Program-made: the position numbers and the translations under genes
Part shown: positions 37,301 through 48,941 of the stretch, piece after piece
How positions within the stretch are numbered: the stretch's first letter is position 1
Layout of the letters: each line of letters opens with the position of its first letter
The notes under the pieces: generated by a model
Seen by the model: only the letters and a program-made list of their open reading frames with translations
Databases searched by the model: none
What the model was told of the DNA's origin: nothing
Origin: Bin87 sp965220055
Lineage (GTDB): Bacteria > Chloroflexota > Dehalococcoidia > Lucifugimonadales > UBA3495
DNA: 64,000 nt
Direction of reading: 5' to 3'
Assembly: GCA_965220055.1 (NCBI GenBank)
Contig: CBDCPE010000004.1
Span: 3,782,001 to 3,846,000, forward strand

Positions 37301-40197
37301 GTCACCGGCGCAACGGTGGAAGGCGGGCCCGGAGACAACGGCGCCTGGGATACGGACGAGACCGCCACCTTTGCGGTGCAGTTCAACAAGGCAGTCACTG
37401 TCTCCGGCCTTCCCGACAACGCGCCGACGCTGGGCATTCTTGTCGGCGGCACGCGCCGCCAGGCCGAATTCACCGGCGGCTCCGGCAGCGACACGTTGAC
37501 GTTCAGCCACCGGGTGACCTCGGACGACGCCGGCACAACCAGCATCGAAGTGGTCGACAACGGCATCGCCCTGGACGAAACCGGGATTGCCGACAGCCAT
37601 AGCCAAGCCGCCGTGCTCACATTCGATTACTACACCTACCTGAGCACGACCGCGCCGCCCATCAGGGCACTCTTCAGAAGCCTGCCAGCCAGCCAGCCAC
37701 GGGAGTCCAGCTTCACGTTCGAACTCGCGTTCAGCGAGGAGCCCACCGGCCTCAGCTACCTGACCCTCCGGGGCAACGATGAAAACCCCGGCGTACTCTC
37801 GGTCGCGAACGGTGAGATCGACGCCGTGCGACGCCTCGAATCCGGCGAGAGCCGGCGCTGGGAGGTCACCATCACCCCCAGCGGCGCAGACCCGGTCACC
37901 ATCACGCTTCCAGCCAACGGCGACTGCGCCGCCACAGGTGCGATCTGCAAGAACGCCCGCCCGCTCGCTGCCCCCGTAACAGCCACCGTACCGGCGCAGG
38001 ACACGGCCGCCACCGGCCAGCCCACCATCAGCGGGACGGCGCAAGTGGGGCAAACGCTGACGGTGGACACGTCGGGAATAGCCGACGGAGATGGGTTGAC
38101 CAATGCGTCGTACGCCGGCACTTGGTTTGCAAAGGAACCCGATGCCACCTCGCCGGGAGGCTATCTCCGGGCTCTGCTGGGTGCTGGCTCTGACCTGAGC
38201 TTCACGGTGTCGCGCCGCGACGTGGGCCTGACCCTCCAGATTGGAGTGCGCTTCACTGACGACGCGGGCAATGAGGAGTCGCTGACCAGCGCTAAGACGG
38301 CGGTAGTCGCGGCAACATCCCCGGCTGCGCCAGAGAATTTTGCCGCCTCAGTGACCAATTCCGGGGACCTGAACCTGTCGTGGAAAGCGCCCACGTGGGA
38401 CTTATCGGGTGAGATTCGCGGAGAGCCGACCTGGGGCGACGGTGGCTCTCCCATCAGCGGATACGCAGTGCAGTGGAAGGAGGCGTCGGATAGTTGGGAC
38501 ACAGAAGCGGATGTTTCCGAAGCAACTGTGACCGGAACGGCTCACACCATCCAGGGCCTTACCAGCGGGACGGAGTACACAACGAGGGTCATCGCCGTTA
38601 ACAGTGTTGGGCGCGGCGCTCCGTCGGGCGAAGCTACCGTCACTGCGAATAGGCTCCCGACGGGCACCCCGACAATCAGCGGGACGGCGCAGGTGGGTGA
38701 GCGGTTGACGGCGGACACGTCCGGCATCGCCGACGCCGACGGGCTGAACGACGTGGCCTACGGATACCAGTGGCTCGCCGACGACGCGGAGATTGCCGGG
38801 GCGACCGGCACAGCTACACCCTGGCGGAGGCCGACGAGGGCAAGACCATCAGGGTGAAGGTGTCCTTCACCGATGACTCGGGTAACAGCGAGACGCTGAC
38901 CAGCGTGGCGACCGCCGAGGTCGAGGCCGCCCCCCTGACTGCTGAAATGCGGAACGTGCCGGAGAGCCACAACGGCCAGAACACCTTCACCTTACGCATA
39001 CTCTTCAGCGAACCGGTAACAGTTGGCTACCAGGCGTTGAAGGAAGATTCCTTTGAAATATCCAATGGAACGATAACGAGAGCCAGGCGGGTCAACGGCA
39101 GGAACGACCTTCGCCAGTTCACTGTGCGTCCATCCTCAAATCGCGACGTCGTCATTGTGCTTCCAGCAGATCGTCCCTGCGACGACGAGGGGGCAATCTG
39201 CACGAGCGACGGCAAGCGTCTGTCCAATCGCCTTAAGTTGACAGTTCCAGGGCCGGCGGCGGCTAACGCGCCGGCGACAGGAGCACCGACAATCAGTGGA
39301 ACGGCCCAAGTCGGACAAACTCTGACCGCAACGACCTCCAACATCGCGGACTCCGACGGGCTCGTGAACGCCGTCTACGGCTACCAGTGGGTGCGAAACG
39401 ACGGGGGAACGGACGCAGAGATTCAGGGCGCGACGGGCTCGATCTACACGCTTGACGCCGCCGACGAGGGCAAGACCGTCAAGGTTCGGGTGAGCTTCAC
39501 CGACGACGCGGGCAACGAGGAGACGCTGACTAGTGCGGGGACGGCGGCGGTGGAGGCCAGACCCAACAGCCCCGCCACCGGCGTTCCGACCATCAGCGGG
39601 ACGGCCCAGGTGGGAAAGACGCTGACGGCGGACACCTCCGGCATCGCCGACGACAACGGGCTGACGGGCGTGTCCTACTCCTACCAGTGGACGCGCTCGG
39701 ACACCAGCATCAGCGGCGCGACCGGAGCCACCTACACGGTGGTCAGGGCCGACGGCGGCCACAACCTCAAGGTAACGGTCTCGTTCACCGACGACGACGG
39801 CTACGATGAGAGCGTCACCAGCGCGGCGGTCGAGATCCCACGACCGCCGCTCACCGCCGAGCTCATCAGGACGAACGGCACGCCGGCCAACCACGACGGC
39901 TCCAGCACGTTCACGGTCCAGCTGGACTTCAGCGAGAGCTTCGACATCAGCTACACGACCGTCCGGGACCACGCGCTGGCCGTCACAGGCGGCACGGTCC
40001 TGAATGCCGCGCGGGTGAACCGCACCGGCGACGAGCGCAGCCGGCGCTGGAGCATCACGGTCAGGCCAGACGGCAATGACGACGTTCAGCTGGCGCTGAC
40101 GCCGACGACCGACTGCAGCGCAGAGGACGCGATCTGCACGCCGGACGGCCGGATGCTGTCCAGCAGCCTGAGCATGACCATCGCGGGGTCTCCGTAG
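34333..40197 (+). pseudogene. Giant modular secreted protein: cadherin-like, propeller-like, Ig-like and Fn3 modules (one stop, two frameshifts)
   Basis: About 1,950 codons. ATG 34333 (GGAG upstream), then a signal segment (IATALLIAVAVAIIWPMSNAAA). Order: cadherin-like sandwich (NDATLSALTISPKNIIGF to YTVNVNQGV), four ~47-residue GIWSNGTTMWVAD repeats, a second cadherin-like domain, five more repeats, an unrecognised domain with a CRQC motif, several Ig-like modules (PTISGTAQVGQTLTADTSGI) and one Fn3 module. Lesions: TAG at 35722-35724 where the paralogue has GAG; one extra G near 36733; one missing base near 38810. Removing these restores a continuous protein to 40197. It was most likely an exported adhesin or matrix protein. 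Substitution plus indels suggest decay, but indels alone could be sequencing errors. Confidence 0.8.
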
Positions 40198-40235
40198 TCG
40201 TCATGACGACATGTCCGCCCACGCAGTACCAGAAA

Positions 40236-40262
40236 CCTGCCGCCGGTCGACCCGGCGGCAGG
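40236..40262 (+). terminator. Strong hairpin after the giant surface-protein gene
   Basis: Eleven-base perfect stem CCTGCCGCCGG / CCGGCGGCAGG with a 5-base loop, 39 bp after the stop. No T tract follows, so it may be a terminator of a U-poor type or an mRNA 3' stabiliser. Confidence 0.45.
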
Positions 40263-40375
40263 GGCTGGTCCAACCACCTCCGCATCGAGGAATAAAACTG
40301 GACCGCCGCCGACAATTGCGAACCGATGATCCAACCTGCCCTATTGGGTACGCCGGAGCAGATCACTGATGAGTT

Positions 40376-40951
40376 ATGAGCGCAGCAGACGTGGCATACC
40401 CCATCCGTGAAGTCATGGCAACCCTTGACGCGTACTCCGGGTGGCTGTCCGCCGACAAGAACCGGATGCGGTGCGCCGTCATCGACCCGACCCTCTATCT
40501 CTCGGCTGGCGCGCCTGGATTACGTCGGAATGCCAAGCCAACGCGAGGCTGGGTCGGGGCGGCCAGGTGGACTACGCGCTTTTTGATGATGGCGGCCACA
40601 TTGCCACCGTCATCACGGTCGGAACATCCAAGCCGAGAAGGCAATACGACCGTCAGCGGTGGGGCCTTTCACTCATACAAGAGTTTTCCATACTGGTTGG
40701 CCGAGTTCGAGGAGGCCGAGTACGACTTTTCTCGCACCCCGATGAGCGCGACCATATCGGTCACGGCCACCTGCTGTGACAGCACCGCGGTCATCACGGA
40801 TGAGAGCGCCTACCCGTTCACCCTGCAGCGCCCATGGGAAGCGCCGCCACCGGTCCGGAGCGCTCTCGCCGGCAACCAGCGATTCGTGGCCAACAGGCCC
40901 GCTCTGCACAAGACGGTAACAACAGACCACACATCAGGAACCAGGAGCTAA
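40376..40951 (+). other. Uncharacterised ORF, probably a degraded gene
   Basis: A 191-codon open frame from ATG 40376 whose coding quality changes along its length. The start (MSAADVAYPIREVMATLDAY) and end (YWLAEFEEAEYDFSRTP) look plausible in this frame, while the middle reads better in another (QVDYALFDDGGHIATVITVG). This suggests two indels in a former gene of unknown function. The next surface-protein gene starts 5 bp after it. Confidence 0.3.
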
Positions 40952-40955
40952 GAGC

Positions 40956-42338
40956 GTGTCAGCCATCTTCACCACCAGCGGGTTTTCCATCGGTGCAGTC
41001 GCCGCGGCGCTGGTCGCCATCCTCGCAGCATTGCTGATGTCGTTGCCGCCGGCGGTCTTCGCCCAGACCCCGTCGAACGACGCCACCCTCAGCGCCCTCA
41101 CGGTAAGCCCCCAGAACATCATCGGGTTCGCATCGGACCGCTACTCATACGAGGTCGGCGTCGCCAGCACGGTCACGCAGGTCACGGTGGCAGCCACCAA
41201 AAACGACGCGGGGGCCAGCGTCGAGATCACACCGGGCGACACCGACAGCGTAACCGCCGGCCACCAGGTGACCCTTTCGGCAGGCAGGAACACCGTGACC
41301 ATTACGGTTACGGCAGAGGACAGCAGCACCCAGGAGTACACCGTCAACGTCAACCAGGGCGTCACCGACCCCTTCGGCTGGAAGGCGTCCGAGGGCCTGG
41401 ACGGGCTGATCGCGGCGCAAAATGAAAACCCTTCCGGCATGTGGTCCAACGGCACCACCATGTGGTTAACCGATAATGGGGACGACAAGATCTACGCCTA
41501 CCGGATGTCCGACAAGGCCCGCGATGCCAGCAAGGACTTCAACACCCTGAGCGCGGCCGGCAACAACAACCCGAGCAGCATCTGGTCCAACGGCGCCACC
41601 ATGTGGGTGGCCGACGGGTTCGACGATAAGCTCCACTCCTACAACATGCCGGCCAGAATTGCCCCATACGGGTACCCCATACAGGCCCAGCTTAACGTGG
41701 GCCAGGATTTGGTCGGCTACATGGTCGACACCCACACACGGCCCTGCCGCCAGTGTTTCTTCGGCCAGGCATTCGTCGTCAATTTCGAGAACAACCGGGT
41801 CTACCTTGTCGAAGTCGACACCGCCCTGGACAGCAAAGACCCCCGCCTCAACACGGTGCAGGTAATGGACTTCGAGGGCTGGAACCTCCACAACGGCACC
41901 AAGCGCCAGGACCGGTTTTTTCTGCCTGGCATTGGCTACCACTACTCCGGCGGGCAGACCAACACCATCGTCGACACCCGGCACTGGGCGATTGGCGGCG
42001 GCGACTTCTTCGTCTACACGCGGGTCAGCAACGGATACGACGAGGCCTCCGAAGAATACCGGATCCGCGTCCGCGGCGTCACCGGCGGATCAGTGCGAGC
42101 CGCGTCAGGGACCGTGCGAGCAGTCGAAGAACCCCAACCACTGGCAGCAGCATTCGCGCCCCCTCTCCCCGACAGCCACGGAGGCTCCGCCTTCACCATG
42201 TGGCTCGGCTTCACCGAGGAGGTCCAGATCACCGAGAAAACTCTCCGGGCTGCCCTGTCCGTCAGCGGCGGCCAGCTCACGAGCGTAGCGCAGAGAGACG
42301 CGGGCTATAACCGGAGTGGATTGGGGCTAAGCCTGTGA
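40956..42338 (+). CDS. Secreted cadherin-like/propeller-like protein, short paralogue
   Basis: 460 residues from GTG 40956 (GGAG upstream). Signal peptide (AAALVAILAALLMSLPPAVFA), one cadherin-like domain, two WSNGTTMW repeats, and the same unrecognised CRQC domain as the upstream gene. It also shares part of the following SHGGSAFTMWLGFTEE module. From about 41655 to 42312 the DNA is nearly identical to 36470-37138. Identity stops at GCTATAACCGG, after which it ends abruptly (SGLGLSL). It is a truncated tandem duplicate that keeps an intact frame and may still be exported. Confidence 0.75.
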   Translation: MSAIFTTSGFSIGAVAAALVAILAALLMSLPPAVFAQTPSNDATLSALTVSPQNIIGFASDRYSYEVGVASTVTQVTVAATKNDAGASVEITPGDTDSVTAGHQVTLSAGRNTVTITVTAEDSSTQEYTVNVNQGVTDPFGWKASEGLDGLIAAQNENPSGMWSNGTTMWLTDNGDDKIYAYRMSDKARDASKDFNTLSAAGNNNPSSIWSNGATMWVADGFDDKLHSYNMPARIAPYGYPIQAQLNVGQDLVGYMVDTHTRPCRQCFFGQAFVVNFENNRVYLVEVDTALDSKDPRLNTVQVMDFEGWNLHNGTKRQDRFFLPGIGYHYSGGQTNTIVDTRHWAIGGGDFFVYTRVSNGYDEASEEYRIRVRGVTGGSVRAASGTVRAVEEPQPLAAAFAPPLPDSHGGSAFTMWLGFTEEVQITEKTLRAALSVSGGQLTSVAQRDAGYNRSGLGLSL

Positions 42339-43367
42339 ATGTAACTAAAGCGCATGTGAACTGCCGGAACTACGGTTAGAGAGGGATATTCTCTAGGGCC
42401 AGAGCCGCCACCGCAACGGCAACCCTGGGCGGCTTGTAGGAGACTGGATATGGGCACAACGAAGCGGTTCGGGGTTTCCCGAGCGACCATCACCATGATG
42501 ATTGTCGTGACACTGTCGCTGGCGATCCTGCTGGTATCGCCTGGGAACAGCCCCATGTTTCCCGTTGGCACGGCGTCGGCCCACGATGCTCCCAACAACA
42601 TCTGTGACCGTCCGCAGGTGGTGCAGGACGCGATTCGCACCGCACTTGATAAGACGCATCTGAGCTGTGAACAGGTGACAGTTCACAGCTCAGATTTCGT
42701 AACAATCACCCAACTGAGGATCACGGGAATACAGCTGACCACGTTGCAAAGCGGGTCGTTCTATGGACTCACCGGTCTGAGGAGGCTGGAAATCAGCAGC
42801 TGTGGTTTGGACGAACTGCCAGAAGATATCTTCGATGGCCTGAGCAACCTGGAACGCCTGGACCTGTCGTCCAACGACCTGGAGGAGTTGCCAGAGGACA
42901 TTTTCGATGGCCTAGGGAACCTGAAAAAACTTCACCTAAACAACAATGAACTTACGGCACTGCACCAGGACGTGTTCGATGGCCTGAGCAGCCTGGAGGT
43001 CCTGGGCCTGTCATCCAACGACCTGACCGCGCTGCCCGCTGATGTGTTTGAGGACCTGGACAGCCTGGAGAGCCTGGGCTTGGCACAGAACGAACTGGGA
43101 ACACTTCCCATCAATGTGTTCGAAGACATCGCGGCGACCCTGTCTGGTCTGAGTGTGGGGTACAACGACCTGGCGCTTGGTGAGCTGCCGAGCGATTTCT
43201 TCGCCTCCTTCACCAACCTTACAATCCTGGGTCTTGAGGGCATTGGTAAAGACTGGCAAAGGGACACTGAAGGCACAATGACGTCGCTTGCCTATGATTG
43301 GTTCGACGACCTCTCCAACTTGGAAAGACTGTATTTGGCCAATAACGAACTGAGTTCACTGTCCGGA

Positions 43368-43511
43368 GACACGTTTGGTGGCTTCTCCAACTTGGAACTA
43401 CTGGATTTGTCCAGTAACGAACTGAGTTCACTGTCCGGAGACACGTTTGGTGGCTTCTCCAACTTGGAACTACTGGATTTGTCCAGTAACGAACTGAGTT
43501 CACTGCCCGAA
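43368..43511 (+). repeat. 72-bp tandem duplication of one leucine-rich repeat
   Basis: 43368-43439 and 43440-43511 are identical except for a few bases at the end of the second unit. They encode two copies of one 24-residue repeat (FGGFSNLELLDLSSNELS). It is a recent in-frame expansion. Confidence 0.85.
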
Positions 43512-46500
43512 GACACGTTCGATGGCTTCTCCAACTTGGAACTACTGCTTCTGGGTCACAATGATCTGACTGAATTGTCCGCCGACTTGCTGGAAGACCT
43601 GACAAACTTGGTACATCTGGAGTTGCAGAACAACCAACTGACGGCACTGCCCGACGGGCTGTTCAAAGGACTTTCCAACCTTTGCAACGTGGATCTGTTT
43701 ACCAATCCCGGAGCGCCGTTTACCCTTACGGCGGAACTCGAGAAGAGCGGCAACGACGGAATTGTTGTCAAGGTTGCTGAGGGCGCTCCGTACACCATGG
43801 ACGTCACGTTGTCGGCCGAGGGTGGCACTCTATCAGAAACCTCCTGGACCATCCCGGCCGGGAGCGTTCAAAGCGAGGTTATCACCGTCACCCACAGCGG
43901 TTCCGACGTGGCCACTATCAGCGTTGCCTCGGCCGCGTTTCCCGTCAGAAGAAGCATGGGTGGCCCCTTGCCTGGGTATTTGAGTGGAACCCCAAGAGGT
44001 ACTCTCGCAGGTACTGGCAGCAGCCTGACCCTTTCTGCTCCGTCGGATGGGGAAAGTCCCAATACCCCCGCGACAGGTGTTCCGACCATCGGTGGAACGG
44101 CGCAGGTTGGACAGACACTGACGGCGGACACGTCTGGAATCTCCGAGGCTGACGGTTTGGACAACGTAGCCTACAATTACCAGTGGCTGTCCAATAGGGA
44201 CACCGAAATTAACGGGGCGACGAGTTCCACCTACACGCTCCAGGCATCCGACAACGGCAAGGTCATCAAGGTTCGGGTCACCTTCACCGACGACGCGGGC
44301 AACGAGGAGACGTTGACCAGCACGGCGACGGCTGCGGTGGCGGCAGCGCCGCCGACCAATAACACCGCCACGGGCGCGCCCACCATCAGCGGAACGGTGA
44401 AGGTGGGCGAGACCCTCACGGCGGACACCACCGGCATCTCCGACCAGGACGGATTGGACAACGTCCAGTTCGACTACCAGTGGCTGGCCGACGACACGGC
44501 CGTAAGCGGCGCTACCGCCTCCACCTACACCCTGGTGGCCGCCGACGAGGGCAAGACCGTCAAGGTGAAGGTCAGCTTCACCGACGACCAGAGCAACGAC
44601 GAGTCCCGTACCAGCGCGGCGACGGCTGCGGTGGCGGCCGCCGCTGGGCCGGCTGCCCTGACCGCCGAGTTCAAGGAAGTACCCGATAGCCACGACGGTT
44701 CCAACACCTTCACCTTCGAGCTGCGGTTCAGTGAGGAGTTCCCCGTGAGCTACCTGACCCTGAAGGACGATGCCTTCACGGTGGACGGGGGTGAAGTGAC
44801 GAAGGCCCGGCGGTTGGACCAGGACAGCGACACCCCCAACATCCGCTGGGAGATCACGGTGAGCCCGATTGGGGACGGCGACGTTACCATCACCCTGCCG
44901 GAGACCACCGACTGTGCCGACGAGGGAGCCATCTGCACGGAGGACGACCGGATGCTGTCCCAAGGAGACACCGCAACCGTACCTGGTCCTGGGGCGGTGA
45001 ACTCTCCGGCCACCGGCACTCCGCCATCAGCGGAACGGTGCATGTGGAGGAGACGCTGACGGCGGACACCACCGGCATCTCAGACCAGGATGGACTGGAC
45101 AACGCGCAGTTCTACTACCAGTGGCTGGCCGACGACACCGAAATCGACGGGGCGACGAGCTCCACCTACACGCTCCAGGCATCCGACGCCAACAGGGCCA
45201 TCAAGGTGAGGGTCACCTTCACTGACGACGCAGGCAACGAGGAGTCCCTGACCAGCGAGGCGACCGGCGCGGTGGCACCGAACGTCCCCGCAACTGGAGC
45301 GCCCGCCATCACGGGCACGGTAGAGGTGGGAGAGACCCTCACCGTGGACACGTCAGGTATCGAGGACGTAGATGGCCTCGACAACGTTTCCTTCAGCTAC
45401 CAGTGGATTCGCAGCGATGGCCCTACTCTCGGTTGGAGCGGTGAGACCCCGTTCACCAGTGGTGATGTCAATAACCCCAAAGCCACACGGAACCCTAATG
45501 GCTGGGACATCGAGGGCGCGACGGGTGCCACCTACAATGTTACAGCCGCCGACGTGGACAAGGCCATCAAGTTGCGGGTGGACTTTACCGACGACGCGGG
45601 TAACGTGGAATCGCTGACTAGCTCTACCACTGTCGCCGTCCCAACTGAGGTTGAGTTTACCTTCAGCGTTGAGGGGACAACTGTTACCTGCGATTCCTGG
45701 AACGTTCACACAATAAACATACCTTATAAGGAGTGTGACGACCCTTCTTCCACTGAGCAGGGGACAAGCGGGGAAATTGAGGTGGAGCTTGCAATCGCGA
45801 AGTCGCCAAGCAGCCAGTTGTACAAGTTCGGTTTCCACATTTACCAAATGGAAGATAGTCTCGGCCGCTATAACACCGTCAGGGCTAATGACCTCTGCCT
45901 GGGTCCCGGACTGGCTGATAGCGTTTCGATAGAAGCCACTCCCGACGACGGGACCGGTCCCTTCACGTTCACCGACGCAGGAACGATATTCGAGTTGTGC
46001 CCCGCAGGGACGTATCAACTGTTTGTACCCTGGTACAGGTATGACTACACGGAACAAGAGTACGAGTATGCCGGGACCTTTAGAAGGTACTTCTTCATCA
46101 ACGGAAATGATGAAGTAGACACATCCATCGAGCAAGTGCAATCCATAACGGCTTTATATCCCGATCCGCCTGCTTCCCACGACGATGTGCAGATTGAGGC
46201 TACCAAAGAGTCGAAAGTTTTGAATCGAGAACTCGCAACGTTTTCTCTGACCATTGATGGGCTGGTTCCCGACTCCGATACCGAGACGACTGACTATGTC
46301 GTGAGAGTCCGGATAATCGGCGACGGTGGGCCGGGTAAGACAGTTCCGTGGTGTCACGTAGGAAATGTGGGGTACAGTTATCTTCTCAAGACCGTGCCGG
46401 AGGATGGCGGGTGGGCAATGGAGGCCCACGTCTTAGGAAGCTGCATTTCACATTGGTGGCCGGACACGTTGCAAATTGAACTGTTCAACGGTTCGTACGA

Positions 46501-48053
46501 GTATATCTCGGGCAAGGATATCGTGTTCCTTCCACGATCCAACAGCCCGGCCACCGGAGAGCCCACCATCAGCGGCACGGTGCAGGTGGGGGAGATACTG
46601 ACCGCGGACACGTCGGGAATCGCCGACCAGGACGAGCTGGACAGCGCCACTTTCAGCTACCAGTGGCTTTCGAGCCGGGACACGGCAATCCAGGGCGCGA
46701 CAGGCTCCACATATACCCTCGTCTCCACGGACGTGGGCAAGATCATCAAGGTGCGCGTGAGCTTCACCGATGACGAGGGCAACGAGTAATCCCTGACCAG
46801 TGCTCCCACGGCAGCGGTGGTGGCCGGATCCAACAGCCCGGCCACCGGGCAGCCGGGCATCAGCGGTACGGCTGAAGTGGGAGAGACGCTGACGGCGGAG
46901 ACCTCGGCCATCGAGGACGCCGACGGGCTGGACAACGTGGCCTACAAGTACCAGTGGCTCGCCGCCGACGCGGAGATTGCCGGGGCGACCAGCAGCAGCT
47001 ACACCCTGGCGGAGGCCGACGAGGGCAAGACCATCAGGGTGCGGTTGTCCTTCACCGACGATGCCGAGAACCAGGAATCGCTGACCAGCGAGGCGACAGA
47101 AACGGTGAGCGTGTCGGAATCACACGACCGGCCCCACAATCTCCAGGCCACCGTGGCGGAGGGAGCCATCACCCTGACCTGGCAGGACCCCGATACGCAC
47201 CCCAGCCACGGCTTGTACCATATCCTCCGCCACCGACCCGAACTGGGGGAAGACAAGTCCTTGGTCTATGTGGAGTACACCCCCAGCACTGACCGGACCT
47301 TCACCGACAGCGCGGTAGAACCGGGGGTCCTGTACGTCTATGCGGTGAAAGCGATGAAGGATTACTTCGGCTTCCTGGGGCCAGCGTCGGACCCCGTGGA
47401 GGTGCGGATGCCTACGGGCGAAGGTGGGGAGACTCCAAACAGTCCAGCCACGGGCGCGCCCACCGTTACCGGCACGGCCCAGGTGGGCGAGACGTTGACG
47501 GCGGACACTTCCGGCATCGCCGACCAGGATGGGCTGGACAACGCCAGCTTCGCCTACCAGTGGCTGGCCGACGACTCGGACATCGCCGGGGCGACGGACT
47601 CGACCTACACGCTCACGCCGGACGACCTGGGCAAGAGGGTCAAGGTGCGCGTCACCCTCACCGACGATAGGGGCAACTCAGAGACGCTGACCAGCGCGGC
47701 GACCGACGAGGTGGAGGCCCGCCCCAACAGCCCGGCCACGGGACAGCCCACCATCAGCGGGACGGCGCAGGTGGGGGAGACCCTGACGGCGGATACGTCA
47801 GGCATCTCGGACCCCGACGGACTGGAAAGCGCCAGATTCATCTACAGCTGGTCCGCCAGCGACAACAGCGAGATAGGCCTCTCTCTGGGGGGAGGCAATC
47901 TCCCTACTTACGTGGTCCAGTCCAGCAGCGAGGGGATGAACATTGGGGTTGGGGTCGGATTCACCGACGACGCTGGCAACCACGAAGACCTGAGCAGTGA
48001 ATACACCGCGGCGGTGACAGCGGCAGCAAACCCCAGGGTACCGGAAGCGCCTA

Positions 48054-48941
48054 AGAGGGTGTCTAAAAATGGGGAATGCGGGCCAGTCTGCGCAGGGTGA
48101 GGCCGGTCATTGCGATGTAAATCCAAGTTTCGGTGGTTTCACACAACGCTTCGTAGTCCTTGCTCAACCGCCGTTGCAGGTTCAGCCCACCAAAGGTGCG
48201 TTCCACCACCCACCTCCGGGGCAGCACCTGAAAAGTATGTTGCTGTGGTGGACGCCGCACCAACTCCAGGGTCCAGCCGCCCACCGTCCTGGCCCACTCT
48301 ACCAATTTGCCGCCGTAGGCCCCATCCGCCCAGATCAGCTGTAGTCGAGGGAACCGCCCCAACAGTCGGGTCAGCACCAGCCGGGCGCCGTCCCGGTCCT
48401 GTATATCGGCAGGGTGCACTGCCACCGCCAGCGGCAGCCCCAGGGTATCCACCACGATGTGGCGCTTGCGCCCCTTCACCTTCTTGCCAGCGTCGTAGCC
48501 TCTGGGCCCCCTTTTTCACTGGTCTTCACCGATTGGCTATCGATGATGTTGGCTATCGATGATGGCTGCGCTGGGACTGGCCTGGCGACCCTGGGTCTGC
48601 CGCACCATGGCGTGCAGGGTGTCATGTGCCCGTTGCCATCACGACGCCAGGTGCGAAAGTAATGGAACACGGTGCGCCACGGCGGCAGGTCATGGGGCAG
48701 CATCCGCCAGGAGCATCCAGTGCGCAGCACGTAGCGGATGGCGTTGACGATCTCCCGCCGGGGGTACGTAATCGGCCGGCCGCCCGGTTTGGGGGGTGGT
48801 AACAGGGGCTCGAGCAGTTGCCATTCTCGGTCGCTGAGGTCGCTGGGATACGCTGGTCGTTTCATACCCCAACGTTACGACCAACGCTCTTATCATGCCT
48901 GGATACCTCTACCCCAATCTCAACCTTTTTAGACACCCTCT
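48054..48941 (-). mobile_element. IS5-family insertion sequence I (888 bp)
   Basis: Inverted ends AGAGGGTGTCTAAAAA and its complement, flanked by TA (48052-48053 and 48942-48943) in CTAG. It is unrelated in sequence to copies A/B and C/D. It interrupts the leucine-rich/Ig-like gene. Confidence 0.9.
48063..48865 (-). pseudogene. IS5-family transposase of element I, frame-disturbed
   Basis: N-terminus MKRPAYPSDLSDREWQLLEPL with the IS5 DNA-binding region (NAIRYVLRTGCSWRMLPHDL). The first Asp is in NIIDSQSVKTSEKGG, and after a GGGGGCCCAG run the -1 frame gives GRKRHIVVDTLGLPL, IWADGAYGGKL and the Glu region (RRWVVERTFGGLNLQRRLSKDYE). A base is lost or gained near 48610. A 16-bp tandem duplication (48533-48548 and 48549-48564) restores the frame just before the catalytic Asp, leaving a garbled stretch of about 20 residues between. 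Probably inactive. Confidence 0.75.

Noticed and set aside
42800..43700. Regular short repeats considered as a CRISPR array
   Set aside because: The period is 72 bp without constant repeat/variable spacer structure, and it encodes leucine-rich repeats in frame.
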